A DNA stretch of 64,000 nt, taken from assembly GCF_023145695.1 (NCBI RefSeq), contig NZ_JAJHVV010000001.1, forward strand, positions 62,001 through 126,000, written 5' to 3'. Below, one piece after another: positions 8,607 to 17,615 of this stretch. Under the pieces are notes generated by a model. That model was not told where the DNA came from. It made no database searches and saw only the letters and a program-made list of their open reading frames with translations. Position 1 is the first letter of the stretch. Each line of letters opens with the position of its first letter. The position numbers and the translations under genes were made by a program. Source of the DNA: Vibrio amylolyticus (GTDB lineage: Bacteria; Pseudomonadota; Gammaproteobacteria; Enterobacterales; Vibrionaceae).

Positions 8607-9713
8607 ATGACTCAAATTAACCAAGAAAGACTGGTTGAACACTTCTGCCAACTCATCAAAATCGATAGTGAATCTCGCTTCGAGCTAGAAATCGCACAAA
8701 CTTTGGCAGAGCAACTAGGTGAGCTCGGTTTCACAGTCCATAAGTTACCTGTTTCAGAAGAGATCTCTAACGGCTTCAACCTTTATGCTCGCTTGGAAGG
8801 CAAGTTGGAAGATAGCGTTGTATTAAGTTGTCACATGGATACCGTTGCACCTGGTAACAGTATTGAACCAATCATCGAAGACGGCGTAATTCGCTCTAAG
8901 GGTGACACGATTCTAGGCGGCGATGACAAATCTGGTATCGCGGCAATCATGGAAGCCGTTCGCTGTATTCAAGCAGAAAATGAAGAACACAAAACAATCG
9001 AAATTGCGTTCACTGTGCATGAAGAAGGTGGCCTACAAGGTTCTAAAAATTTCGACATGTCTTACATACAATCAGATAAAGCGATTGTGCTAGATTCAGG
9101 CGGCCCTATCGGTACGATCATTAATCGCGCACCTGGTCAGCAATCGATGGCTTTCACCATCAAAGGTCGACCAGCACACGCAGGTTTAGCTCCGGAAGAA
9201 GGCATCAGCGCTATTGGGGTAGCTGCAGAAGCCATCACTAAAATGAACCTACTACGTATCGATGAAGAAACAACGTCGAACATCGGTATCGTTGAAGGTG
9301 GACAAGCAACGAACATCGTTATGCCTGAACTTCGCGTTGTTGCAGAAGCTCGCTCATTAAACGCTGATAAACTAGCAAAACAAGTCAATCATATGGTTGA
9401 AACCTTCCAAGCGGCTGTTGATCACCATGGCGCTGAGATGGAACTAGACTCTCAACGTGCTTATAACGCTTACGTTATCGCTGAAGATCACCCACACATC
9501 ATTTCTATCAAACACTCTTTTGAGGCATTAGGGTTAGAGCCTCAAACACAACCGACTGGTGGTGGTAGTGATGCAAACAACTTCAATGAGAAAGGTCTAA
9601 CAACTGTTAACCTATCTACTGGTATGGCAAAAGTTCATACAACAGAAGAGTTCATCACTGTTGAAGATTTAGTTAACATCACTCGATTCATGAAACACTA
9701 CCTGACTGCATAA
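8607..9713 (+). CDS. M20-family metallopeptidase (PepT-like tripeptidase)
   Basis: It is a di-zinc aminopeptidase of the M20 family, probably cytoplasmic, releasing amino acids from short peptides. Metal and catalytic motifs are visible: HMD near residue 77 (CHMDTV), GGDDKSG near residue 110, EEGG with the catalytic Glu near residue 144, and D in LDSGG near residue 166. A final HTTEE motif lies near residue 350. The dimerisation domain sits in the middle. 368 residues fits the PepT-like (YqjE/PepT-2) group. The RBS CGAGG precedes the start, and a strong terminator follows. Confidence 0.9.
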   Translation: MTQINQERLVEHFCQLIKIDSESRFELEIAQTLAEQLGELGFTVHKLPVSEEISNGFNLYARLEGKLEDSVVLSCHMDTVAPGNSIEPIIEDGVIRSKGDTILGGDDKSGIAAIMEAVRCIQAENEEHKTIEIAFTVHEEGGLQGSKNFDMSYIQSDKAIVLDSGGPIGTIINRAPGQQSMAFTIKGRPAHAGLAPEEGISAIGVAAEAITKMNLLRIDEETTSNIGIVEGGQATNIVMPELRVVAEARSLNADKLAKQVNHMVETFQAAVDHHGAEMELDSQRAYNAYVIAEDHPHIISIKHSFEALGLEPQTQPTGGGSDANNFNEKGLTTVNLSTGMAKVHTTEEFITVEDLVNITRFMKHYLTA

Positions 9714-9771
9714 AAATTATTGATAATTTTATTATCTTAATTGCCGCAAATTGGAACTAAGATAACCGATT

Positions 9772-9801
9772 AAAAATCCGACAGTTAACTGTCGGATTTT
9801 T
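9772..9801 (+). terminator. Intrinsic terminator after the M20 peptidase
   Basis: A 30-base perfect palindrome with arms AAAAATCCGACAGTT and AACTGTCGGATTTTT ends in a T run. It lies 58 bp after the peptidase stop codon. Confidence 0.9.
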
Positions 9802-9984
9802 TACATCATTACTAACAAAGTTGCATAACACCTCTCAAAGCCCGCCCTACTTGGGTTTGACGAACCCAATTACCCTAACTAGCCTTACTAATGTCGATGC
9901 ATAGTCATGTGATTTCAGTGAGTGTCATTACACCCATTAATCGTGAGTCTTTGCATCATGAGTAAATACGTCAGGAGCTAAATT

Positions 9985-11037
9985 ATGGGCACACCTATCT
10001 TATTTTACGAACCGTTCGATTCTAACGGTTTTCTCTCAAACTTCTTTCCGGTCAACATCGACGTTGCGGGAGTAAGTTGGCCTTCAAGCGAACATTATTA
10101 CCAAGCGCAAAAGTTTCAATCTAAAGAGCGACAAGAAGAGCTACGCTTAGCAGAAACACCTGACATTGCATTCCAGTTGAGCCGCAAGTATCAAGACGAA
10201 GTCAGAGACGATTGGCTTGAGAGTCGCGTGTCCGTGATGGAGTACATCGTTCAACAAAAATTTACTCAGCATACTCAGCTCGCTTTTCATCTCGTCAATA
10301 CCGGCGAAACCGAATTGAAAGAGCACTCTCATAAAGATGATTTTTGGGGAGATGGTGGCGATGGGCGTGGAAGTAACGAACTTGGCCGTATATTAATGAA
10401 CGTTCGTAGCGAGCTAAACAATCAACCGCCCTTTAATCTCGTTACCTTTATCGACGCCGCTAAACTCCCTACTCAGTGGGGCGAATTTAAGATGCACGCG
10501 TTCATTGAGCACAGCACACAAAAAGAGCACTTAGCACTGGTTTACGGTGATATTCATAAAGTGAGCTCCCCACTCATTCGTCTCCATTCAGAGTGCTTAA
10601 CTGGGGATGCTCTGTTCAGCGCTCGCTGTGACTGTGGATTCCAACTTTCACGTGCTCTACAAAACATCGTTAACGAAGGCGCTGGGGTGTTGCTCTATTT
10701 ACGCCAAGAAGGTCGAGGGATTGGTCTGTCTAATAAAGTCAGAGCTTACCACCTACAAGATGAAGGGGCTGATACCGTGCAGGCGAACGAACGCCTGGGT
10801 TTTGCTGCGGATATGCGGAATTATGCGTTCTGTCAGGGGATGCTCGGGTACTTTGGTATTACTTCGGTAAGGCTAATGACCAATAACCCAAGAAAAGTGA
10901 AAGCTTTGGAAGGGGCAAATATTACCGTCGTTGAACGTGTGGCACTGCAAGAGGGAAATAACCCACATAACCACCACTATTTAAAAACCAAAGCCGAGAA
11001 ACTTGGGCACATGTTTGATGCTACCTTTATTAAATAG
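9985..11037 (+). CDS. NADAR (COG3236 N-glycosidase) - GTP cyclohydrolase II fusion
   Basis: Residues 1 to about 148 form a NADAR/YbiA-like domain ([37 protein letters not shown]). Residues 155-350 form GTP cyclohydrolase II, with zinc cysteines in [17 protein letters not shown] and the motif [13 protein letters not shown]. The C-terminal half makes the first riboflavin precursor from GTP. The NADAR half hydrolyses N-glycosidic bonds of early riboflavin intermediates, a damage-control role shown for a similar Vibrio vulnificus fusion. AGGAG lies 8 nt before the ATG. No other riboflavin genes are adjacent, so it is probably a second, stand-alone RibA. Confidence 0.92.
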   Translation: MGTPILFYEPFDSNGFLSNFFPVNIDVAGVSWPSSEHYYQAQKFQSKERQEELRLAETPDIAFQLSRKYQDEVRDDWLESRVSVMEYIVQQKFTQHTQLAFHLVNTGETELKEHSHKDDFWGDGGDGRGSNELGRILMNVRSELNNQPPFNLVTFIDAAKLPTQWGEFKMHAFIEHSTQKEHLALVYGDIHKVSSPLIRLHSECLTGDALFSARCDCGFQLSRALQNIVNEGAGVLLYLRQEGRGIGLSNKVRAYHLQDEGADTVQANERLGFAADMRNYAFCQGMLGYFGITSVRLMTNNPRKVKALEGANITVVERVALQEGNNPHNHHYLKTKAEKLGHMFDATFIK

Positions 11038-11052
11038 CGGACGAAAACGTAT

Positions 11053-11098
11053 AACACCTTCCTTTTAGCTGCCAGTTTGCGGATAAAGAGAAGGTGTT
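11053..11098. terminator. Long-loop inverted repeat between convergent genes
   Basis: Arms AACACCTTC and GAAGGTGTT pair perfectly across a 28-nt loop, between the stop codons of the ribA fusion and the binding protein. It is probably a shared terminator, although the loop is long. Confidence 0.5.
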
Positions 11099-11132
11099 TC
11101 TGATCTAGTTATCTACCACTCACTTTCAAGAA

Positions 11133-11888
11133 TCAAATGTACTTAGAGATAATACTCTCTAACTTCCCCTCTTCTTTTAGTGTCGTCAAGCGTTGATTAA
11201 TGAACGCTTGAAGCTCTGGATCCATTTCAGATGAAAACGCCAGATAAATAGGATAATCGGCGATGACATTACTAAAAGGTTGAATATCAAACTTAGCGGA
11301 ATCTAGACCCAGTTTATCAAGGTTATATTTAACTCGTGATTCCATTTCTATAAACGCCATCTCACCCGGTGTTCTCTTAACCACACGAAACGCCGCTTGA
11401 TAATCTTTAACACGAACTTCGTTAACCGCTCCCTCATCAATGTAAGGTTGTAGTTCTGCATAATCAAAACCACGTAATAGAACAACGCCCTTGTTAGCTA
11501 TCGAGTGCATGCCCACAAAATTAACAGGGTTCATACTGCTCATGACAATGGCATGTTTCACTGTATAAATAGGAATATCTGAAAGATTTTCAGCCTGAAC
11601 ACTCCCCCAGTTTGGGCTTCCATACGTAATCCAGTTCTTCTCTCCACCAGCCTCAAGCACAGAGATCATCCGATTGAACGGATAAGTATGGTAGGTAATT
11701 TCATGTTCTGATTGCTCAAATATCGCTTTTACAATATCGGTGACAATTCCAGAATGCTCGTTTGCTTTGTCTTCAATCTGAAATGGTTGGGCTTGCTCTG
11801 CAATGACATAATAGTTCACCGGTTGGGCAGCAAATGCCAAACTCGCACTGAAATAAAGTACTGAAATAAAACATAATACGGACTTCAT
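11133..11888 (-). CDS. Periplasmic solute-binding protein, SBP family 3 type
   Basis: It has a Sec signal peptide (about residues 1-20, ending AFAA) followed by an amino-acid-binding-like domain of about 230 residues. No ABC permease or ATPase gene is near. AAAGGAG precedes the start. It is divergent from a hybrid histidine kinase, with 101 bp between them, so it may act as a ligand-binding partner of that kinase rather than in transport; this is inference from context. The ligand is unknown. Confidence 0.8.
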   Translation of the reverse strand: MKSVLCFISVLYFSASLAFAAQPVNYYVIAEQAQPFQIEDKANEHSGIVTDIVKAIFEQSEHEITYHTYPFNRMISVLEAGGEKNWITYGSPNWGSVQAENLSDIPIYTVKHAIVMSSMNPVNFVGMHSIANKGVVLLRGFDYAELQPYIDEGAVNEVRVKDYQAAFRVVKRTPGEMAFIEMESRVKYNLDKLGLDSAKFDIQPFSNVIADYPIYLAFSSEMDPELQAFINQRLTTLKEEGKLESIISKYI

Positions 11889-11989
11889 AATGACTCCTTT
11901 TCGATAAACTCTACATTCATCCTATTTACTATTCCCTGATAAGGACTATCTTTAAAACTAGCACCCTTTCGCATACAAACAACTTTCTT

Positions 11990-13978
11990 ATGCACGTGAT
12001 TAAAAAGAGGTGGGCTTTGAAGAACAAACGTCATCTAGGTATTGATAAACAATTAGTTATGTACACCATTTTGGTGAGCATTGTTTTGGCTTTAATTAAT
12101 ACAACCATACATTCCTACCTCTCCTTTAAAAGTGAACTGCAGGAACTAAACGCAGATATCCAATTACTTGAAGAAACAAACCTGTCCAGTTTCAGCTCCA
12201 GCCTATGGGTGGAAGATCGAGAACAACTCTCGGTACTGGCAACAGGGCTTCTTAAACACCCAAGTGTTAGTTACATCAATATCATTGGTGTTCAGCCTGT
12301 CGAAGGTGAAGAAATAGAAACCATATTGGAGCTTGGCAATAACGTCACCGGCGATTTTATTGATACAAAGTGGGATTTAAATTATAAACTAGGTTCAAAA
12401 ACGTACCATCTAGGTACGCTTCACATTCAAACGTCACTGGCTCCAATCTATGCACAATTGACCGATAGTTTCATCTTACTACTAGTGATGAAAGCCGTTG
12501 AGGCTTTTCTCATCGTCACTTGCATCTTATTCATTGCACTCAAACTTGTCGTCCGCCCTCTAAAAAAGATCAGTACTGCAATGGCCGACTTTAATAATGG
12601 CCCCTTACCGAGCCGGATTGAAGAGAAAGAACGACTATTTAATGATGAAGTCGGAGAATTGTCCAAAAACTACAACGCTTGTATCGATCACTTAGATCTT
12701 AATTATCATCAGTTAGTGAAATCAAAGAAAAAAGCCGAAATTGCGAATCAGAAGAAAAGCGAATTTTTAGCTAATATGAGCCACGAAATTCGCACTCCGA
12801 TGAATGGAATTATCGGTATATCGGCTCTAATGCAGGATCTCACCACTAGCCCACAACAAAAAGAGTACCTGAGTGTCCTTGATACTTCTTCTAGGAACCT
12901 TCTCAATATTATCAACGATATTTTAGACTTTTCCAAAATAGAAGCTGGTCATTTCACCATTGAAACTAGGCCATTAAATCTAAACTTATTAATAAAACAG
13001 CAAGCTGATATCTATAGTATTAAAGCAAAACAAGCAGGTTTAATGTTTGATTGCCATATCGATCAATCTATACCACCAGTTCTTGAAGGAGATTCTGTAC
13101 GTCTGACACAAGTCATCAATAACTTGTTAAGCAATGCAATTAAGTTCACTCCGAAAGGATCTGTTCATTTAGATGTAAAGCTGATTAAGCGCAAAGTAGA
13201 TCAGGTAACCATAAGTTTCATGGTTAAAGATACGGGTATTGGTATTGAAAAAAATAAGTTAACCGATATTTTTGACAAATTTCAACAAGCAGATGGCAGC
13301 ACTACTCGAAAGTTTGGTGGTACTGGTTTAGGACTAGCCATTAGTAAAAACATTGTTCATCTTATGAAGGGAGACTTACAGGTAATTAGTGAGCCTGAAC
13401 TCGGAAGCCAGTTTTTCTTTGAGCTCCCACTCAACGTCTCAACACAAACCATTGCACCTAGTACTAACAGCGTGCCAAATGTCTGTGACTTTCCGAATTC
13501 AACCTCGGATGATTCATTGACGATAACCCCTAATACAATAAACATTGGTGAGTTAAGCAAGCCACTAAAGAAAGTGTTATTTGTAGAAGATACAGTGGTC
13601 AATCAACAGGTTATAAAAGTCATGCTAATGAACATTGGGCTCAGTGTTGATATTGCTAATAATGGACTAGAAGCGCTCAATATGTGTCATGAACAGGAGT
13701 ACTCACTTATTTTAATGGATTGCCATATGCCAGAAATGGACGGTTATGAAGCGACAGCGAAAATTAGAAAACAGTGTAACTGGTCAAAAGACGTTGCTAT
13801 CGTCGCACTCACTGCCAATGTGATTAGTGAAGACCGACAAAAGTGCTACGATGCTGGAATGAACGATTTTATTTCTAAGCCCGTTACGCCAACCCATCTC
13901 TTCCACGTATTGTCTAAGTACTTACCTGACTTAGAAAAAGAGAAACAAGCCCCGCAGAAACAGCATAAAGAACATTGA
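11990..13978 (+). CDS. Hybrid sensor histidine kinase (HAMP-HisKA-HATPase-REC)
   Basis: It is an inner-membrane sensor. A first membrane segment (about 23-45) and a second (about 165-190) frame a periplasmic sensor of about 120 residues. HAMP, HisKA with H265 ([11 protein letters not shown]), and HATPase with [10 protein letters not shown] and GTGLGLAIS follow, and the protein ends in a REC domain with D577 ([11 protein letters not shown]). No Hpt domain is present, so phosphotransfer beyond the REC needs another protein. The ATG at 11990 lacks a ribosome site; TTG at 12017 has AAGAGG 6 nt upstream and may be the true start. It lies divergent to a periplasmic binding protein and convergent with a GGDEF-EAL gene. 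Confidence 0.92.
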   Translation: MHVIKKRWALKNKRHLGIDKQLVMYTILVSIVLALINTTIHSYLSFKSELQELNADIQLLEETNLSSFSSSLWVEDREQLSVLATGLLKHPSVSYINIIGVQPVEGEEIETILELGNNVTGDFIDTKWDLNYKLGSKTYHLGTLHIQTSLAPIYAQLTDSFILLLVMKAVEAFLIVTCILFIALKLVVRPLKKISTAMADFNNGPLPSRIEEKERLFNDEVGELSKNYNACIDHLDLNYHQLVKSKKKAEIANQKKSEFLANMSHEIRTPMNGIIGISALMQDLTTSPQQKEYLSVLDTSSRNLLNIINDILDFSKIEAGHFTIETRPLNLNLLIKQQADIYSIKAKQAGLMFDCHIDQSIPPVLEGDSVRLTQVINNLLSNAIKFTPKGSVHLDVKLIKRKVDQVTISFMVKDTGIGIEKNKLTDIFDKFQQADGSTTRKFGGTGLGLAISKNIVHLMKGDLQVISEPELGSQFFFELPLNVSTQTIAPSTNSVPNVCDFPNSTSDDSLTITPNTINIGELSKPLKKVLFVEDTVVNQQVIKVMLMNIGLSVDIANNGLEALNMCHEQEYSLILMDCHMPEMDGYEATAKIRKQCNWSKDVAIVALTANVISEDRQKCYDAGMNDFISKPVTPTHLFHVLSKYLPDLEKEKQAPQKQHKEH

Positions 13979-13984
13979 CCAAAA

Positions 13985-15751
13985 CTAGTTGATGTATTGG
14001 AGATTAAACTCGTCCTGATACAGTGGCTTTGAATACAAGTACCCTTGATAGATATCGCAATGCTCTTCTTTCAATAGTGCAAGTTGCTCTTGGTCTTCAA
14101 CACCTTCAGCAACAACAACTTTACCTAAGTTGTGGCCCATTTGAATAATGGTTCTCACCAACATACGATCGGTGTGTTGCGTGACACAATCGTCTATAAA
14201 TGACTTATCTATTTTCAATATATCGATCGGCAATTGTTTTAAGTAATTTAAAGATGAATAAGCCACACCAAAATCATCAATAGCGACTTTCACCCCAAGC
14301 TTTCTTAATTTTTCACACGTAGAGATAACACGCTCAGGTTGAGTCATTAACGCTGTTTCCGTTATTTCTATCTCGAGTAACTCAGCGGGTAAGCCTGCGC
14401 CCTCAAGTTCTGACGAAACCACTTTATAAACGTCATCATGAACAAACTGAACCGTTGAAACATTCACCGACACCGATAAACGATGGCCTGAATCCAACCA
14501 CTCTTTAGCTTGGATACACGCCGCTCGTATAACCCAGCGTCCAATTGGAATAATTAAGGTACTTTTTTCAGCAATAGGAATAAAGCTTAATGGAGAGATT
14601 ATGCCTAGCTCAGGGTGAATCCATCGAATCAGAGCTTCCGCACCAATAACCTTATTACTGTCGCACTCTACCTTCGGCTGATAAACAAGCACAAATTGCT
14701 TCTCTTCAGTTGCTCGGCTGAGTTCTTTTTCAATCTGGTGCTCTCTAATGGTCTCATCGAGCATGTCAGCGTCGTACCATTGAATACAATTCTTTCCTTG
14801 AAGCTTTGCTTTATTCACAGCGATATCTGCATTTTTACACCATAAATCCGTATCTCGCATTGCATCTTCGAGTAATGCAACACCAATGCTATAGCCGAGC
14901 TTATAAGGGATGGCATCGATCATAAATCTTGGCGTGTACTTATTCCTTAATTGATGCTCTGTATCACTGATTCGATCACCTAGATCATTTTGACCTTGTA
15001 CAATGATGGCAAACTCATCGCCTCCTAAGCGATACAAATCATTAAAATCATACAGTAGGCCAGATACCCGCTGCGCGAATGCCTTTAGTAATTTATCCCC
15101 CTGACTGTGCCCTAAGCTATCATTGACCGATTTAAAACCATCTAGATCGATATGAAATAATGCATAGTCAATATCAGGTCTTGTCTCAATATCCTTTAGA
15201 TCATTAAAGAAGGCTTTGCGATTAGGTAATCCCGTCAACAAATCCGTCAAACTGTCTTTTTTATAACGCAGCATTTGATAACGTAATCGCACCTGATAGT
15301 AAGTCATGACTGTCGCGAATGAAGTAATCAAGAAGATCTCAATAGCATCTTCAATAAACTCTTCAAACTCTTCAGCAGGAAGATGATGAAGATAACTTAG
15401 GATAATTAACAACGAGGATGCAATCGGCCAGAGGGAGCCAGGGAAAATAACAATGTAGCAAAGAGGTAAGAGAATAAAACTCTCTTCAATGGCGTCTAGC
15501 TCTAGGGGCTCAATTAGCCCACCAACAAGTATTAATGCCAACGATCCTATCGCGCTGACAACCTTGACCTTTCGGTTCTTTGATAAGTAAGCAACAAACA
15601 TTAAAACTGGGAAGAGTAAATAGACCCAACGAGCAACGTCATGCTCAACGAACAATGTACGAGTAACAACAGCAATAGCGAAAACAAAGGCTAGCTGAAT
15701 AGCTCGGTCAATACTAAACACACGTGAACATATACGCTGTACGTTTGCCAA
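13985..15751 (-). CDS. Membrane-bound GGDEF-EAL protein (c-di-GMP turnover)
   Basis: The first 155 residues form about five or six membrane segments. GGDEF follows at 243-247 (LGGDEFAII), so the cyclase motif is intact, but the usual RxxD inhibitory site just before it is not (Arg replaced by Asp). The EAL domain has EAL at 372-374 and conserved NVS, EITE, DDFG, KIDKS, AEGVE and QGYLYSKP motifs, so phosphodiesterase activity is likely. The start is TTG with a purine-rich GGGGGGAG site a few bases before it. The gene is convergent with the hybrid kinase, only 6 bp apart. Confidence 0.92.
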   Translation of the reverse strand: MANVQRICSRVFSIDRAIQLAFVFAIAVVTRTLFVEHDVARWVYLLFPVLMFVAYLSKNRKVKVVSAIGSLALILVGGLIEPLELDAIEESFILLPLCYIVIFPGSLWPIASSLLIILSYLHHLPAEEFEEFIEDAIEIFLITSFATVMTYYQVRLRYQMLRYKKDSLTDLLTGLPNRKAFFNDLKDIETRPDIDYALFHIDLDGFKSVNDSLGHSQGDKLLKAFAQRVSGLLYDFNDLYRLGGDEFAIIVQGQNDLGDRISDTEHQLRNKYTPRFMIDAIPYKLGYSIGVALLEDAMRDTDLWCKNADIAVNKAKLQGKNCIQWYDADMLDETIREHQIEKELSRATEEKQFVLVYQPKVECDSNKVIGAEALIRWIHPELGIISPLSFIPIAEKSTLIIPIGRWVIRAACIQAKEWLDSGHRLSVSVNVSTVQFVHDDVYKVVSSELEGAGLPAELLEIEITETALMTQPERVISTCEKLRKLGVKVAIDDFGVAYSSLNYLKQLPIDILKIDKSFIDDCVTQHTDRMLVRTIIQMGHNLGKVVVAEGVEDQEQLALLKEEHCDIYQGYLYSKPLYQDEFNLQYIN

Positions 15752-15780
15752 ACCACTCCCCCCCTCATCAAACTTATAGC

Positions 15781-15804
15781 TGTTGGTTATATTGTTGGTT
15801 ATAT
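15781..15804. repeat. Perfect 12-bp tandem duplication upstream of the GGDEF-EAL gene
   Basis: TGTTGGTTATAT occurs twice head to tail, 30-53 bp before the TTG start of the GGDEF-EAL gene. A small hairpin (CATGCC / GGCATG, 15820-15837) lies just upstream. Either could be a regulator site or a promoter duplication. Confidence 0.6.
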
Positions 15805-15980
15805 GATGTCGTTTTCAATCATGCCATAAACGGCATGCTACAACAAACCGTACATCATTCCAATTATATCAGCTATCAATAACTAAAAGTATAGGTTAGG
15901 AAAGAGTAAGAATAGTGGTTATTAATAAGAAAATGAAAAACTTAGATGCGATACACACATTTCACCGTGAACCTTCTACA

Positions 15981-16009
15981 CAAAAAAATGACCTTACTAC
16001 TGTAAGGCC
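15981..16009 (-). terminator. Terminator of the coiled-coil membrane protein gene
   Basis: Arms CCTTAC and GTAAGG (15992-16007) with a 4-nt loop are followed on the minus strand by a run of seven T, about 45 bp after the stop codon. Confidence 0.75.
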
Positions 16010-16050
16010 ACCTCTTAAACGTCTATTGATTACAACTTTCAGCCCTAAAG

Positions 16051-16791
16051 CTAAAGACCTAGTTCATCTGATAACGCTTCAATTTGCTTAAGATCCATAC
16101 GGTGCACTTGAAGCATCTGGTTAATCTGACTTAAGCGTGAGTTTGCTTCATCTTGCCTATCACAAGAGTCCGATTTCGCATCCCAAGATGTTCCTTCCAA
16201 ATAGGTATCGCATTGTACTTTTAATGATTCAATAATAGACAGTAACTGCTCTTTCTCTTTTTCTAGATTCTCAACTTCTTGTTGAATTCGAAGCTCTTTT
16301 TGGAATAACTCTCGTGATCGCTCAAACATCGTTGCTTGCATGTCTGCTTGACGATTTAAGCGGCTGTTTTGGCTATCAGCATTAGCAATTGTCTCGACTT
16401 GAGTAGCAACTTGAGACTCTAACGAAAGGTTCACTTTTTCTAACTCAGCGACCAACTCTTCAAGTTTCTCAATATCTTGCTTGTATTGCTCTTTTTGCTC
16501 GGTCAACTCTGTTTCCAATTTCTCAGCTAACTGCTCATCAACCTTAGCCACTTTCTCTTCAACTCTGATAACCAGCTGTTTCTTATCTTTTAAAAGCTGC
16601 TGGTACTGCGCTTCAAGTTGATGATAGGTCTCTTCCCATTTCTTTGCCGTCGTCGCTGAGCCAATAAGCCCACCTAAAGCAAGCCCAAGTAAACAAGCAA
16701 TAATAATATAGGTATAGGTTCGTTTATCTCGCTCTTCAACGACGACAACATCATCACCTTCAAATTGTTCAGTATCATTTTGCTTGTTCAA
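16051..16791 (-). CDS. Single-pass membrane protein with long coiled coil, unknown function
   Basis: I do not recognise a named family. Residues 1-25 are charged, residues about 27-50 form one membrane helix with small residues (GLALGGLIGSA), and residues about 55-190 are a Glu/Lys/Gln-rich coiled coil. The C-terminal 50 residues contain two Cys (CDTYLEG and SCDRQ). The orientation is probably N-in with the coil in the periplasm. The start is TTG with AGGAG 7 nt upstream. Downstream lies its own terminator; upstream, on the same strand, is a 52-residue membrane protein. Confidence 0.75.
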   Translation of the reverse strand: MNKQNDTEQFEGDDVVVVEERDKRTYTYIIIACLLGLALGGLIGSATTAKKWEETYHQLEAQYQQLLKDKKQLVIRVEEKVAKVDEQLAEKLETELTEQKEQYKQDIEKLEELVAELEKVNLSLESQVATQVETIANADSQNSRLNRQADMQATMFERSRELFQKELRIQQEVENLEKEKEQLLSIIESLKVQCDTYLEGTSWDAKSDSCDRQDEANSRLSQINQMLQVHRMDLKQIEALSDELGL

Positions 16792-16879
16792 ATCTTTCTC
16801 CTGAAGACCATACCTATATATCCACGTCTAACGCGACAATACAGTCATAAAATTAAAGCACTGGCCTAAATTAAAGCAT

Positions 16880-17038
16880 TTATCGCGCCAGCTCTGCGAT
16901 CATGATTGACGCAGTATAAATCAAAAAGCTCACCACTAATGTCACGACAATGCCTTTTTGTATCTTTTCATTAGTTCGATACCGAATTAATAGAAATGCT
17001 AATGCAGAAATAAAAACAATCGCTACTAACCTTGTCAT
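16880..17038 (-). CDS. 52-residue two-helix membrane protein, unknown function
   Basis: This short frame runs from ATG (17036-17038) to TAA (16880-16882). Residues 3-18 and 29-46 are hydrophobic helices joined by a charged loop (RYRTNEKIQK). AGGA lies about 8 nt before the start. It points the same way as the coiled-coil protein gene 89 bp downstream, so the two may be co-transcribed. Codon-level composition looks coding, but no family is recognised. Confidence 0.55.
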   Translation of the reverse strand: MTRLVAIVFISALAFLLIRYRTNEKIQKGIVVTLVVSFLIYTASIMIAELAR

Positions 17039-17261
17039 TCCCTTTTCCTCGTCAACGCCTCTTTTCGAACAGATTGTTCTTTATACAGAGGCTCAGCATG
17101 TCACTCTATTTTAACCTATTTTGCAAAGAGATTGAGACTAGATTGGACACCTAAACGCCCAACTGAGGAATAATTGTGCAAACAGATATTACATAGGTGA
17201 CATTGCAATTCATTTTCAGTAACATCGCCTTCGCAAATTATCCATTTGGGTAATTGTTCCG

Positions 17262-17496
17262 ATGAAGACTGCAGGAGAGCGGTAAATTAACCATTCATTA
17301 ACACATGGTTAGTATTACCCACCGAAGAAGTAAATCTTTCAGGTGCTTTGTACTAATGAAAATTAGAAAAGCGTGGACTGTTGTTGGAGGAACCTCTGGA
17401 GAGAACCGTACTACTTTGCTGTAGAAATCGGTCGCCGAAGGAGCAAGCTCTGTACATATCAGAGTGAAACTCTCAGGCAAAAGGACAGAGGAGTGG
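17262..17496 (+). promoter_or_regulatory. Tandem glycine riboswitch (two aptamers)
   Basis: Two consecutive glycine aptamer cores are visible. The first has GGAGAG (17274) and CACCGAAGAAGTAA (17320). The second has GGAGAG (17398), CGCCGAAGGAGCAAG (17433) and CAGGCAAAAGGAC (17475). This is the classic tandem architecture known from the V. cholerae leader of an AGCS symporter gene. It lies 120 bp upstream of an AGCS gene in the same direction. Outer limits are approximate. Confidence 0.93.
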
Positions 17497-17615
17497 AAAG
17501 AACCAACGTATAGAATTTCTAATCAGTATTATGGTTAGACTCTTGTGTGATGTATCGCTCGATCTGCACGCCCTTTCCCTCTTCTCCTTATATTTTGTTT
17601 TTTTAAGGGGAAATA

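Noticed and set aside
9851..9869. Hairpin TTGGGTT / AACCCAA upstream of the NADAR-RibA gene, considered as an FMN riboswitch part
   Set aside because: The conserved FMN aptamer sequences are absent; it is only a small stem.
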